This document shows, one piece after another, positions 52,222 through 63,061 of a DNA stretch of 64,000 bases (positions are counted from its first letter, which is position 1; the number at the start of each line of letters is the position of its first letter). This DNA is from DATFQE01 sp963739085. GTDB taxonomy: Bacteria > Actinomycetota > Thermoleophilia > Gaiellales > Gaiellaceae. The notes below the pieces were generated by a model, which ran no database searches, was not told the DNA's origin, and was given only the letters and a program-made list of their open reading frames with translations. The stretch is taken from contig CAVTZA010000018.1 in NCBI GenBank assembly GCA_963739085.1, forward strand, positions 1 to 64,000, given 5' to 3'. The position numbers and the translations under genes are program-made.

Positions 52222-53957
52222 CGCCGTCTACCAACCTTTCCCCGGTTGCGGTTCTTGCCACCTGCTGCAGGAGCCAGCTCGACCTTGCCCTCGTTCTTGC
52301 GGACGTCCGCGACTCGGACCTCGATTCGGTCGCCGAGCCTATAGCGGCGTCCGCCGCGGCGACCCTCGAGGGCGACGCCGAGCGGATCCAGCTCGTAGTA
52401 GTCGTCCACCAGCCTACGTGCGGGCAGCATCCCCTCGAACACCTCGCCGAACCGCACGAACAGCGCGCCCGGGATCAGGCCGGTGACCTCGCCCTCCCAG
52501 ACGTGCTCCCAGCCGAGATCGTGCAGGCGGGCCTCGAGGTGCCACGCGAGGCAGATCTCATCGGCGAGGTACTCGACCTGGGCGGCCTCGCGCTCGCGGA
52601 CCGAGCAGTGCTCGGCGTCCTCCGACAGGTCGTCCGAGACCGGCTTCTCCCCCGCTCCGAGCTCGTGCAGCAGCGCCCGGTGGACGACGAGGTCGGGGTA
52701 GCGCCTGATCGGCGAGGTGAAGTGGCAGTAGGCCGTGCTCGCGAGCCCCGAGTGCCCGAGGTTGCGCGGGTCGTAGCGCGCCTGCTTGAGCGAGCGCAGC
52801 ACGAGCGTCCGGAAGGCCTCCTCCCCGCGCTTCGCGCGCTGGGTGTACTCCGTGACGAGCTCGCTCGCGGCCGAGGCGACCTTCGCCGCCTCTGCCGGCG
52901 CCATCGACTCCACATCCGGCGCCGGCGGCGTCGGGGCTCCGAGCTCCGCGAGCCGGGAGAGGAGCAGTTCGATCGACTGCGGGTCCGGGGGCTCGTGGAC
53001 GCGGTAGAGCGCCGGCCGCTGCCGCGAGGAGAGCAGGCCGGCCACGCACTCGTTGGCGAGGATCATCAGCTCCTCGACGAGCACGTGCGCGTGCGGCTCG
53101 CTCTCGCGGTGCACGTCGACGACACCGCGCTCGTCGAGCTCGAACGACAGCTCGAGCGCCTCCACGTGCAGCGCGCCACGCGCGAAGCGGCGCGCCCGCA
53201 GGAAGGACGAGAGCCGCTCGGCGTTCTCGAGGCCTTCCGCGAGCTCGGGCGAGACGCGCTCACGGCCTGCGAGCACGGCCTCGACCTTCCCGTACGTAAA
53301 CCGCTCCTTGCTGCTGATCACCGAGCGGTAGAAGACGGGCTCACCCTGCTCGAGCGCGGAGCCGGTGAAGGGCACCTCCACGGTTACGCACAGCCGATCC
53401 TCGTGCGGCCTCAGCGAGCACAGGTCGTCGGCGAGCTCGTGCGGCAGCATCGGCGCGACCAGGCCGGGGACGTAGGTCGACAGGGCACGTCTCCGCGCCC
53501 CGTGGTCGAGCGGCGAGCCCGCCGGGACGAAGTAGGAGACGTCGGCGATGTGGACCCAGGCGCGCAGGCCGTCGCCTTCCGCCGCGACGCAGATCGCGTC
53601 GTCGAAGTCCTTCGCCGTCTCGGGGTCGATGGTGAACGCGAGCTGGTCGCGGAGGTCGACGCGGCCTTCCAGCTCCTTGTCTAGCTGGGACGCGTAGCGT
53701 TCGTAGGGCTCGAACTCGCCCAGCCCGCCGCGCTCGATCAACAGCCCGGCGAGGACGGCCTGGATCGAGTCGGCCCGGCCCAGCACCCGCTCGAGCCGCG
53801 CCCGCCCGCGCCGTGCCACCTGGACGACGGCGAGATCGCCGGGCCGTGCCTCCTGGGCGCCCTTGCGGTCCAGCGTGAGGTTCGTGCCGGGCGTGAAGTA
53901 GGGCTCACCGACGAGGAACTTCCCTCGCCGGGCGACCTCGACGACGAGGCGGCTCAG
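52218..53957 (-). CDS. rnr: RNase R-like exoribonuclease (RNB domain), probable CTG start
   Basis: A 3'-5' exoribonuclease: RNB motif IDPETAKDFDDAICVA (catalytic Asp cluster), HIADVSYFVPAGSPLD, HSGLASTAYCHFTSPIRRYPDLVVHR and a C-terminal S1 domain (GLIPGALFVRFGEVFEGMLP ... RVADVRKNEGKVEL). The first conventional start is GTG 53819. The reading frame continues upstream with family-like sequence (SRLVVEVARRGKFLVGEPYFTPGTNLTLDRKG) to CTG 53957, which overlaps the ftsX stop (CTGA). I propose that non-canonical start; it gives about 579 residues. Confidence 0.8.
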   Translation of the reverse strand: MSRLVVEVARRGKFLVGEPYFTPGTNLTLDRKGAQEARPGDLAVVQVARRGRARLERVLGRADSIQAVLAGLLIERGGLGEFEPYERYASQLDKELEGRVDLRDQLAFTIDPETAKDFDDAICVAAEGDGLRAWVHIADVSYFVPAGSPLDHGARRRALSTYVPGLVAPMLPHELADDLCSLRPHEDRLCVTVEVPFTGSALEQGEPVFYRSVISSKERFTYGKVEAVLAGRERVSPELAEGLENAERLSSFLRARRFARGALHVEALELSFELDERGVVDVHRESEPHAHVLVEELMILANECVAGLLSSRQRPALYRVHEPPDPQSIELLLSRLAELGAPTPPAPDVESMAPAEAAKVASAASELVTEYTQRAKRGEEAFRTLVLRSLKQARYDPRNLGHSGLASTAYCHFTSPIRRYPDLVVHRALLHELGAGEKPVSDDLSEDAEHCSVREREAAQVEYLADEICLAWHLEARLHDLGWEHVWEGEVTGLIPGALFVRFGEVFEGMLPARRLVDDYYELDPLGVALEGRRGGRRYRLGDRIEVRVADVRKNEGKVELAPAAGGKNRNRGKVGRRR

Positions 53958-54853
53958 ACCTTCAGGAACCGGCGGATCGTCAGCGCCGAGCCCGCGGCCC
54001 CGAGCAGGAGTCCTGTACCGATCACGATCATGGCGTTCAGCGCGAACGAGATCGCCTGGACGTCGTCGCCGTCGTCGATGTGGCCGAGCACCTGCGGGAG
54101 CGCGATCTCCTTGCCGAGCAGCAGCAGGAACACCGCCGCCACCGACCCGACGAGCCCGCAGATCAGGCCCTCGAGCATGAACGGCCCGCGCACGAACCAG
54201 TTCGTCGCGCCCACGAGCTTCATCACCTCGATCTCACGCCGACGCGAGAAGATCGAGAGGCGGATCGTGTTCGCGATCAGCAGGGTCGACGCCGACAGCA
54301 GGATCACGACGGCGAGCAGGAAGAGCGCTTCGATCACGCGGGCGACCTTGAGGATGCGGTTGGCGGTCCTCTCGCCGTAGGTGACCTTCTCCACCCCGGG
54401 CGGCCGCTTGCCCGCGCTCGCGTGCTCGACCGAGTCGGCGATCGCCTTCGTGTACTCGCCCTTGACCGGCTTGACCTCGAACGCGTCGGGCAGCGGGTTG
54501 TACGCGAGGTCGCGCACGAGCTCAGGGTTCTGCTTGCGCATGCGCCCGAGCGCCTCGGCCTTCGGCACGAACGTGGCCGACTGCACCTTCGGATTCGACT
54601 CGAGCAGCAAGCGAACCTGCTCGATCTCCTTGCCGGTCGCCGGCTTCGCACAGGTCGACTCGGTGCAGAAGAAGGTCTTGACGACGAGCTTCTCCTTCGT
54701 GTGATCGCTCCACGAGCGAGCCCAGGTCCCGAAAGCGATCAGCAGACCAACGAGAAACATGCCGATCAGGACGGTGACCGTCGCGGCCACGGTCGTCGAC
54801 AGGTTCGCCGTGATCGAGCGCAGCGCCTCGGAGCCGACCATCCGCAGCCTCAT
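53954..54853 (-). CDS. ftsX: Cell division protein FtsX
   Basis: A 299-residue FtsX. TM1 is followed by an extracytoplasmic domain with two cysteines (FFCTESTCAKP), and a C-terminal three-TM MacB-like region has SRRREIEVMKLVGATNWFVRGPFMLEGLICGLVGS. It partners with FtsE to activate septal murein hydrolases. ATG 54853 overlaps the ftsE stop (ATGA). Confidence 0.93.
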   Translation of the reverse strand: MRLRMVGSEALRSITANLSTTVAATVTVLIGMFLVGLLIAFGTWARSWSDHTKEKLVVKTFFCTESTCAKPATGKEIEQVRLLLESNPKVQSATFVPKAEALGRMRKQNPELVRDLAYNPLPDAFEVKPVKGEYTKAIADSVEHASAGKRPPGVEKVTYGERTANRILKVARVIEALFLLAVVILLSASTLLIANTIRLSIFSRRREIEVMKLVGATNWFVRGPFMLEGLICGLVGSVAAVFLLLLGKEIALPQVLGHIDDGDDVQAISFALNAMIVIGTGLLLGAAGSALTIRRFLKV

Positions 54854-55620
54854 TCGGAGGTGTATCCCCCGCGGCGCTCGTCGCGGGCGAGGACCCCCTC
54901 CTCGAGGGCGATGACGCGCTTGCGCATCTTGTCGACCATCTCGCGGTCGTGGGTGACCATCAGGATCGTCGTCCCCGAGCGGTTGATGCGGTAGAGCAAC
55001 TGCATGATCCCGACAGACGTGTCCGGATCGAGGTTCCCGGTGGGCTCGTCGCACACGAGGAGCGGCGGGTGGTTGACGAACGCGCGCGCGATCGAGACGC
55101 GCTGCTGCTCGCCGCCTGACAGCTCGTCGGGATACGAGTTCATCTTGTGCGAGAGACCGACGAGGCCGAGCACCTCGGGGACCTTGTTGCGAATCGAGGT
55201 CCGGCTCTCGCCCTGCACCTTGAGCGCGTAGGCGACGTTCTCGGACGCCGTGCGGTTCGGCAGCAGCTTGAAGTCCTGGAACACGCAGCCGACGTTGCGG
55301 CGAAGCAGCGGCACCTTGCGCCTCCCGAGGCGGCCCAGGTCGCGTCCGCCGACGATGATCCGGCCGCGCGTGGGCTCGATCTCCTTGAGCAGCAGGCGGA
55401 TCAGCGTCGACTTCCCGGAGCCCGAGGCCCCGACGACGAACACGAACTCACCCTTCTCGATCACGAACGACACGTCGCGGAGCGCGTGGACGGTCGGCTC
55501 GTAGACCTTCGTGACCTCCTCGAAGGAGATCATCGCGCGACCGCTGGCGACGGGGCGCTCGAGCTCCTCCGCAGGTACTGCAGTAGCGGTCTCTGGTGTC
55601 TGTACGAGTGAGTCTGTCAC
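54850..55620 (-). CDS. ftsE: Cell division ATP-binding protein FtsE
   Basis: An ABC ATPase of about 256 residues. FVVGASGSGKSTLIRLLLKE (Walker A), FQDFKLLP (Q-loop), SGGEQQRVSIARA and LLVCDEPTGNLDPDTS (Walker B) identify FtsE, as does the YEPTVHALRDVSF start of the domain. Start choice: GTG 55620 is preferred. GTG 55647 falls in an 8-bp hairpin loop, and ATG 55533 would give a bare domain. The 29-residue N-terminal extension (VTDSLVQTPETATAVP...) is unusual. Confidence 0.9.
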   Translation of the reverse strand: MTDSLVQTPETATAVPAEELERPVASGRAMISFEEVTKVYEPTVHALRDVSFVIEKGEFVFVVGASGSGKSTLIRLLLKEIEPTRGRIIVGGRDLGRLGRRKVPLLRRNVGCVFQDFKLLPNRTASENVAYALKVQGESRTSIRNKVPEVLGLVGLSHKMNSYPDELSGGEQQRVSIARAFVNHPPLLVCDEPTGNLDPDTSVGIMQLLYRINRSGTTILMVTHDREMVDKMRKRVIALEEGVLARDERRGGYTSE

Positions 55621-55637
55621 CGTGAGCGTACGGGCTC

Positions 55638-55656
55638 GCCGCCGCACCGCGGCGGC
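55638..55656. terminator. Hairpin between prfB and ftsE
   Basis: An 8-bp stem GCCGCCGC/GCGGCGGC with a 3-nt loop in the short prfB-ftsE gap. Possible attenuator or prfB terminator. TAGACT just upstream on the minus strand may be the ftsE -10. Confidence 0.4.
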
Positions 55657-55694
55657 CCGGTCATTCGGGGCTCCGAGTCTAGCGAAACCCCCTG

Positions 55695-56802
55695 CTAGAC
55701 GGTCTTTCCTGCCGCTTTCGCAAGGAGGTACGCCTGGATGAAGTCATCCAGATCACCATCGAGGACGGCCTGGGTGTTACCCGTCTCGTAGTCCGTTCTG
55801 TGGTCTTTGACGAGCTGGTAGGGGTGCAGGACGTAGCTACGGATGGCATTACCCCCGAAGCCCGTGTCCGGAACGTCACCGCGCTCTTTCGCCAGCTCGG
55901 CCTCCCGCTTTTCCTCCTCCAGCTCGGCGAGCCGGGAGCGGAGGATGCGCAGCGCGGTCTGCTTGTTCGACGACTGGGAGCGCTCGTTCTGACACTGGAC
56001 GACGATGCCCGTCGGTAGGTGCGTGATGCGGACGGCTGAGTCAGTCTTGTTGACGTGCTGGCCTCCGGCTCCACTGGCACGGTACGTGTCGATCCGGAGG
56101 TCGGCCTCGTCGAGCTCGACCTCGCCGTCGTCCGGGAGCAGCGGCGCGACGATCACCTGCGCGAACGAGGTGTGCCTGCGGTGCGCTGAGTCGAACGGGC
56201 TCAGGCGGACGAGCCGGTGCTTGCCGCGCTCCGCCTTCAGGACGCCGTAGCCGTTCTCGCCCCGGATCGTGAACGTGGCCGACTTGAGGCCCGCCTCCTC
56301 GCCGGGGCTCGCCTCCACGAGCTCGGCCGCGAAGCCGCGCCGCTCCGCCCAGCGCTCGTACATGCGGAGCAGCATCTCGGTGAAGTCCTGCGCATCGGTG
56401 CCGCCCGTGGCCGACTGAATCGTGACGACGGCGTCGCCCGCGTCGTACTCCCCGCTGAACAGCGCGTCCTCCCGCAGCCGGTCGAGCTCGCGGCGAATGG
56501 GCTCGAGCTGCGTCCTGAGCTCGCCCTCGAGCTCGCCGTCCAGCTCGAGCAGCTCCTTGGCCTCCTCGTACTCGCGGGTCAGGTACTCGTAGCGCTCGAG
56601 GCGCTTCGCGACGCGCGCGTGCTCGGCCGACACGCCCGCAGCGCGCTGCTGGTCGTCCCAGAATCCCGGTGCCGAGAGCTCGCGCTCGAGCTCGCTCAGA
56701 CGCGCTGCGAGGGCGTCCGGGTCAAAGGTAATCACGGACCCAGCTGAGCTGGGCCCCGATCTCCTCGAGCTGCTCGTTCAGTGGCGTTGCGGTGTCGGAC
56801 AC
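55695..56802 (-). CDS. prfB: Peptide chain release factor 2, with programmed +1 frameshift
   Basis: The zero frame starts at GTG 56802 (VSDTATPLNEQLEEIGAQLSWVRDYL) and hits TGA at 56724-56722. The +1 frame continues DPDALAARLSELERELSAPGFWDD through GAGGQHVNKTDSAVR (GGQ) and the C-terminus at 55695. Total 368 residues, matching RF2 (365 in E. coli). The junction is CTT-TGA-C, the universal RF2 autoregulatory slippage site. TACCAT sits 7 nt before the GTG. Confidence 0.93.
56721..56727 (-). promoter_or_regulatory. RF2 programmed frameshift site CUU-UGA-C
   Basis: On the minus strand UAC-CUU-UGA-C. Slippage of the tRNA from CUU to UUU skips one base and enters the +1 frame when RF2 is scarce. 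The AGGGGG stimulator found in E. coli is not seen; only GGG lies upstream. Confidence 0.85.
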
Positions 56803-56809
56803 CCGGTCG

Positions 56810-56815
56810 ATGGTA
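56810..56815 (-). promoter_or_regulatory. Putative -10 (TACCAT) of prfB
   Basis: TACCAT on the minus strand, then 7 nt, then the GTG at 56802. It supports the start of the frameshifted gene. Confidence 0.45.
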
Positions 56816-56847
56816 GCCGGAGCGCCGGTTTTCGCAATCATCCCGTC

Positions 56848-57288
56848 ATGGCCCGGCTCGTCGGGATCAACCACGTGGCCCTCGAGGTCGGGAGCGTCGA
56901 CGAGGCGCTCGAGTTCTACGGACGCTTCTTCGAGCTCAGCCTGCGCGGTCGCGTCCGTGGGATGGCGTTCGTCGACCTGGGCGACCAGTTCATCGCTTTC
57001 TCGGAGGGCCGCACGCAGGCGCCCGACCGCCATCGGCACTTCGGTCTGGTCGTCGACGACAAGGAGGCGGTTCGCCGCGCCCTGGCGGAGGCGGGGGTCG
57101 AGATCACGCGCGGCCGCGGCCTGGACTTCCGCGATCCGTGGGGCAACCAGGTCGAGGTCGTCGACTACCGTGACGTCCAGTTCACCAAGGCGCCCTGGAT
57201 CCTCGCGGGGATGGGCCTCGACGACCTGGAGAAGAGCGACTCGGCTCTGGAGGAGCTGCGCGCCAAGGGGTTGGGCGGCGGCCCGTGA
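56848..57288 (+). CDS. VOC/glyoxalase-like protein
   Basis: A 146-residue single VOC domain: LVGINHVALEVGSVDEALEFYGRFFEL (first His), HRHFGLVVDDKEAV (His) and LDFRDPWGNQVEVVDYRDVQF (Glu). It resembles short glyoxalase-like dioxygenases of unknown substrate. Divergent from prfB. No strong ribosome site is visible, so it may be leaderless. Confidence 0.75.
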   Translation: MARLVGINHVALEVGSVDEALEFYGRFFELSLRGRVRGMAFVDLGDQFIAFSEGRTQAPDRHRHFGLVVDDKEAVRRALAEAGVEITRGRGLDFRDPWGNQVEVVDYRDVQFTKAPWILAGMGLDDLEKSDSALEELRAKGLGGGP

Positions 57289-57354
57289 GCACCGACCGTG
57301 TGGCAATGCAAGATCTGACCCCGTCCGAACCTGGCGAGTGATCTGGTCAAGTTG

Positions 57355-57567
57355 ATGCTCACAACACTGCAAAGGCTCGGCAGGAAGTTCCGAATCGGCT
57401 CGCTTCAGCACGGGGACTACACCGAGGTGTCCGACCGCCCGGTCGAGAACTACGACGCCGTGACTGCAGCCCGCAGCGGGAAGGTCGACCCGATGGCTAC
57501 AGGCGACGCGGGGCAGATCCCGCCGAACTACGTCAAGTCGTACGACGAGGGCCGCCCGCGGAAGTAG
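57355..57567 (+). CDS. Small protein, function unknown
   Basis: A 70-residue protein from ATG 57355: LTTLQRLGRKFRIGSLQHGDYTEVSDRPVENYDAVTAARSGKVDPMATGDAGQIPPNYVKSYDEGRPRK. Basic start, then a disordered-looking Pro/Asp-rich tail ending PPNYVK.YDEGRPRK. Codon use is coding-like. It lies between the VOC and the convergent secA. Role unknown. Confidence 0.45.
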   Translation: MLTTLQRLGRKFRIGSLQHGDYTEVSDRPVENYDAVTAARSGKVDPMATGDAGQIPPNYVKSYDEGRPRK

Positions 57568-57579
57568 CTGACCGCGGCG

Positions 57580-60252
<2,673 letters not shown>

Positions 60253-60259
60253 CGGCTAC

Positions 60260-60265
60260 AGGGTA
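60260..60265 (-). promoter_or_regulatory. Putative -10 (TACCCT) of secA
   Basis: TACCCT on the minus strand, then 7 nt, then the secA ATG at 60252. Confidence 0.4.
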
Positions 60266-60294
60266 TCGGTTCGGTTTCGGCTCACCAGCACGGC

Positions 60295-60807
60295 CTACAG
60301 GGGGAGTACGCGGACGTCCCAGAGGTCGCCGTCGACGCGCGTCGCGCGCACGACGAAGTCGTCGCCGCGGGCCCCGCCGAGCTCCTCCAGCTGCGGCAGA
60401 CTGCCGAACGCCGGCCGGCCGTCGACGACGAGCGACTGCTCCCCCTCCCGCACGGTCAGCTCGATCCGGTCGCCTTCGAGCTCCCGATCGAGCTCGACGA
60501 GCTCGATCGCCTCCGCGGCCACGGTCCATGCCTCAGGCCCCGCGCGCACGGCCTGAGCCCGGTACGGCGACGGAAGCTCCATCTCGATCGCCTCCGCGAA
60601 CCGCGAGAGGTCCCAGTCGTCGTCGCCGTCGACCACGAGCGTGCCGTCACCCAGAGCGACGAACGACACCTCGTCGACGTCGTCCAGCTCGACGCCCTCG
60701 ACGCGGACCAGCGCATCCCATTCGCGGAAGCGGTGGATCCCGTGGATGCCGACCGTGCCCCAGCGCGGCCGCGTGTCGTGCGGCGGGAGCTCGTCCCCGA
60801 ACGCCAT
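60295..60807 (-). CDS. Conserved-type protein of unknown function
   Basis: A 170-residue acidic protein with a duplicated beta-strand pattern: EWDALVRVEGVELDDVDEVSFVALGDGTLVVDGDDD and ELVELDRELEGDRIELTVREGEQSLVVDG, ending RVDGDLWDVRVLPL. It looks like a Thermoleophilia-type hypothetical protein. No catalytic motif. It lies upstream of secA in the same direction. The 178-bp gap to hpf holds nothing I can identify. Confidence 0.55.
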   Translation of the reverse strand: MAFGDELPPHDTRPRWGTVGIHGIHRFREWDALVRVEGVELDDVDEVSFVALGDGTLVVDGDDDWDLSRFAEAIEMELPSPYRAQAVRAGPEAWTVAAEAIELVELDRELEGDRIELTVREGEQSLVVDGRPAFGSLPQLEELGGARGDDFVVRATRVDGDLWDVRVLPL

Positions 60808-60985
60808 GTTAGGAGGGCCTGGCGAAACGGCGCTGTGCTGCCGGGCCGCGCTGCTCGCCCCGATGCCGCGTCCTCAGTCGCGCCCACGCTACGCGTCCTA
60901 GATACACGGACGCTCCCTGCGTCCTTGCCTCGGAACGAGCATCGCACCCCGACAACGAGCGACGTCCCACCAGACCCTCCGCAGC

Positions 60986-61522
60986 CTACTGCGGCTCGAT
61001 CAGGCCGTACGCGCCGTCGCGGCGCCGGTAGACGACGTTCACCTCGCCCGAGTCCGCGTTGCGGAAGACGAAGAAGTCGTGGCCGACGAGCTCGAGTTGG
61101 AGCACCGCCTCCTCGGCCGTCATCGGTTTCACCGGGAACTGCTTGCTCTTGACGATCACTGGCTCTCCCTCGACCGGGATCCCGGGCGGCCCCTCCGCCA
61201 CCAGGCCGTCGCGCCGCGACCCCTTCCGCTGGCGCTTCTCGCGGTACCGCGTGACCTGGCGCTCGAGCTTCTCGACGAGCTGGTCGATCGACGCCTTCAT
61301 GTCGTGCGACGACTCCCGCGCCCGCAGGATCGGCCCCTTCGTCCAGATCGTCGCCTCCGCGATCTGGTTCTCCGCGATCGAAGGATTCCGCTCGACCATC
61401 AACTCGAGCTCCACCCGCGTCGGGTCGTGCAGCTGACGATCGAGCTTCCCGAGCTTTTCCTGGGCATAGGTGCGGATGGCGTCGGTGACTTCCAGGTTTC
61501 GCCCCTTGACCTGCAGCTTCAC
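60986..61522 (-). CDS. hpf: Ribosome hibernation promoting factor, long form
   Basis: A 178-residue long HPF. The N-terminal S30AE domain is KLQVKGRNLEVTDAIRTYAQEKLGKLDRQL ... HDMKASIDQLVEKLERQVTRYREKR. The C-terminal dimerisation domain is KQFPVKPMTAEEAVLQLELVGHDFFVFRNADSGEVNVVYRRRDGAYGLIEP. It promotes 100S ribosome dimers in stationary phase. GTG 61522 is preceded by TAGATT at 7 nt. Confidence 0.93.
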   Translation of the reverse strand: MKLQVKGRNLEVTDAIRTYAQEKLGKLDRQLHDPTRVELELMVERNPSIAENQIAEATIWTKGPILRARESSHDMKASIDQLVEKLERQVTRYREKRQRKGSRRDGLVAEGPPGIPVEGEPVIVKSKQFPVKPMTAEEAVLQLELVGHDFFVFRNADSGEVNVVYRRRDGAYGLIEPQ

Positions 61523-61529
61523 AATTCAG

Positions 61530-61535
61530 AATCTA
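61530..61535 (-). promoter_or_regulatory. Putative -10 (TAGATT) of hpf
   Basis: TAGATT, 7 nt, then GTG 61522. One of the better matches to TAtaaT in this window. Confidence 0.5.
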
Positions 61536-62198
61536 ACGAACCGCGCGCACAAACGTGATCACGTCGACGTGCCGAGCACCCGCCTTGCGCAATGCCGAGG
61601 CCGCTGCGGCCGCGGTCGAGCCGCTCGTATAGACGTCGTCGACGAGCGTCACCCGCGTCGGCACCCGGCCGCGGGCGTGGAACGCGCCACGGACGTTCCG
61701 GCGCCGCTCGGCCAGCCCGAGGCCACGCTGCGGCGGGGCGGAGCGCGGCCGCACGAGCAGGGCTGCGGCTGCGAGCTCCCACCGCGAAGCGAGCGCGCGG
61801 GCGAGCGTTTCCGCCGGGTGATGCCCGCGCTTCAACGAGCGGTCGGCGTCGGGCGGCACGAAGGTGATCGTGTGGGCGCGCGGGCGCGGCACGACCTCGA
61901 CCACGACGTCGGTCGCCTCTCGCGCGAGCCCCCGGAGCCCGCGCTCCTTCCACGCGGAGACGAACGCTTTCGCGGCAGCGTCGTACGCGACCGCGGACCG
62001 CGCGGAGGCGAACGCGAGGCGCCTGCCCTGGCACTCGCGGCAACGCGCGACCGGCCACGCGGTCGGCGCGCCGCACCGGGCGCAGCCCGGACCGTCCAGC
62101 CGCCGCAATCCGGCGCGACACGGGTCGCAGAGAAGCTGCGAAGACGCGCCGCAGACCACGCAGCGGACGGGCAGCAGGAGATCGAGCAGGAGTCCCAC
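61533..62198 (-). CDS. comF: ComF-family phosphoribosyltransferase-like protein
   Basis: A 221-residue ComF: a zinc ribbon with CVVCGASS, CDPCR, CARCGAP and CRECQG, then a PRTase domain with VTLVDDVYTSGSTAAAAASALRKAGA (PRPP loop). Members are linked to DNA uptake in competent bacteria and to amidophosphoribosyl chemistry. GTG 62198. It is followed downstream on the same strand by hpf with only 10 nt between. Confidence 0.88.
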   Translation of the reverse strand: MGLLLDLLLPVRCVVCGASSQLLCDPCRAGLRRLDGPGCARCGAPTAWPVARCRECQGRRLAFASARSAVAYDAAAKAFVSAWKERGLRGLAREATDVVVEVVPRPRAHTITFVPPDADRSLKRGHHPAETLARALASRWELAAAALLVRPRSAPPQRGLGLAERRRNVRGAFHARGRVPTRVTLVDDVYTSGSTAAAAASALRKAGARHVDVITFVRAVR

Positions 62199-62249
62199 AC
62201 GCCGGCGACGCTAGCCGCGGCCGGCGCACGAGTGTGCGCCGACTCTGTG

Positions 62250-63039
62250 TCAGCTCTGTGCCGGCTGCAGGCGGTACTCGTCCTGCTCGGGCAGGCCGGC
62301 GCGACGGCGCATCCGGTTGTCCGCCTCGAGCAGCTGCGACCGGTTGCCGATGTCCAGCCACTCGCCCTCGAAGCGGTAGCCGTAGACCGGCGCCCGCGGG
62401 TAGAGCCACACGACGAAGCGACCCGGCTGATCGGGCGCGTTCCCCTCGTCCAGGTACTGCTTCACAAGACCTGCGTGCTCGCGCGGTGAACAGGTACGCC
62501 GCGATCGACGCGAGCGTGCTCGCCGGCTCCTGTGGCTTCTCGACGAGCGAGACGACGCGATCGCCGTCGTCGAGCTCGACCACCCCGTACTGCCGTGCGA
62601 GGCGCAGGTCGCCGACATCGTGCACGCCGACGGCGCTCCCGCCCCGCTCGCGCCAGAAGCGCGCGTACTCCTCGAGCGAGAAGTCGAAGAGGTTGTCGCC
62701 GGCCACGACGAGCAGGTCCTCCCCCTCCAGCCCGGCACGCTCGATCACGAACTGCAGGTCGCCGATCGCACCGAGTCGGTCGGTGTTCGAGCTCGTCCCG
62801 TCGTCATGGACGCGGACGGGCAGCCGGCCGGACCTCCCGGCCGCCCAGTCCTCGAAGTCGGCGGCGAAGCGCGAGTTGGTGACGACGTGGAGGGCCTCCG
62901 CCTCGCCGACCTCGTCGATCTTGTCGGCGAGGTGGTCGAGCATCGGCCGCCCCGCCAGCGGCAAGAGCGGCTTGGCGACGTGGTCGGTCAGCGGCCGCAG
63001 CCGGGTCGCGTACCCGGCTGCGAGCACCACTGCATGCAT
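62250..63039 (-). pseudogene. Sugar-1-phosphate nucleotidyltransferase, split by a frameshift
   Basis: The N-terminal frame from ATG 63039: AVVLAAGYATRLRPLTDHVAKPLLPLAGRPMLDHL (GxGTRL...PK loop), VVAGDNLFDFSLEEYARFW and VEKPQEPASTLASIAAYLFT. The C-terminal part continues one frame over as REHAGLVKQYLDEGNAPDQPGRFVVWLYPRAPVYGYRFEGEWLDIGNRSQLLEADNRMRR. A one-base shift near 62485 explains it. It resembles glucose-1-phosphate thymidylyl/uridylyltransferases; the exact sugar is unclear. Confidence 0.85.
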
Positions 63040-63061
63040 CAAAAGGCCCTCAGGGACGCGC

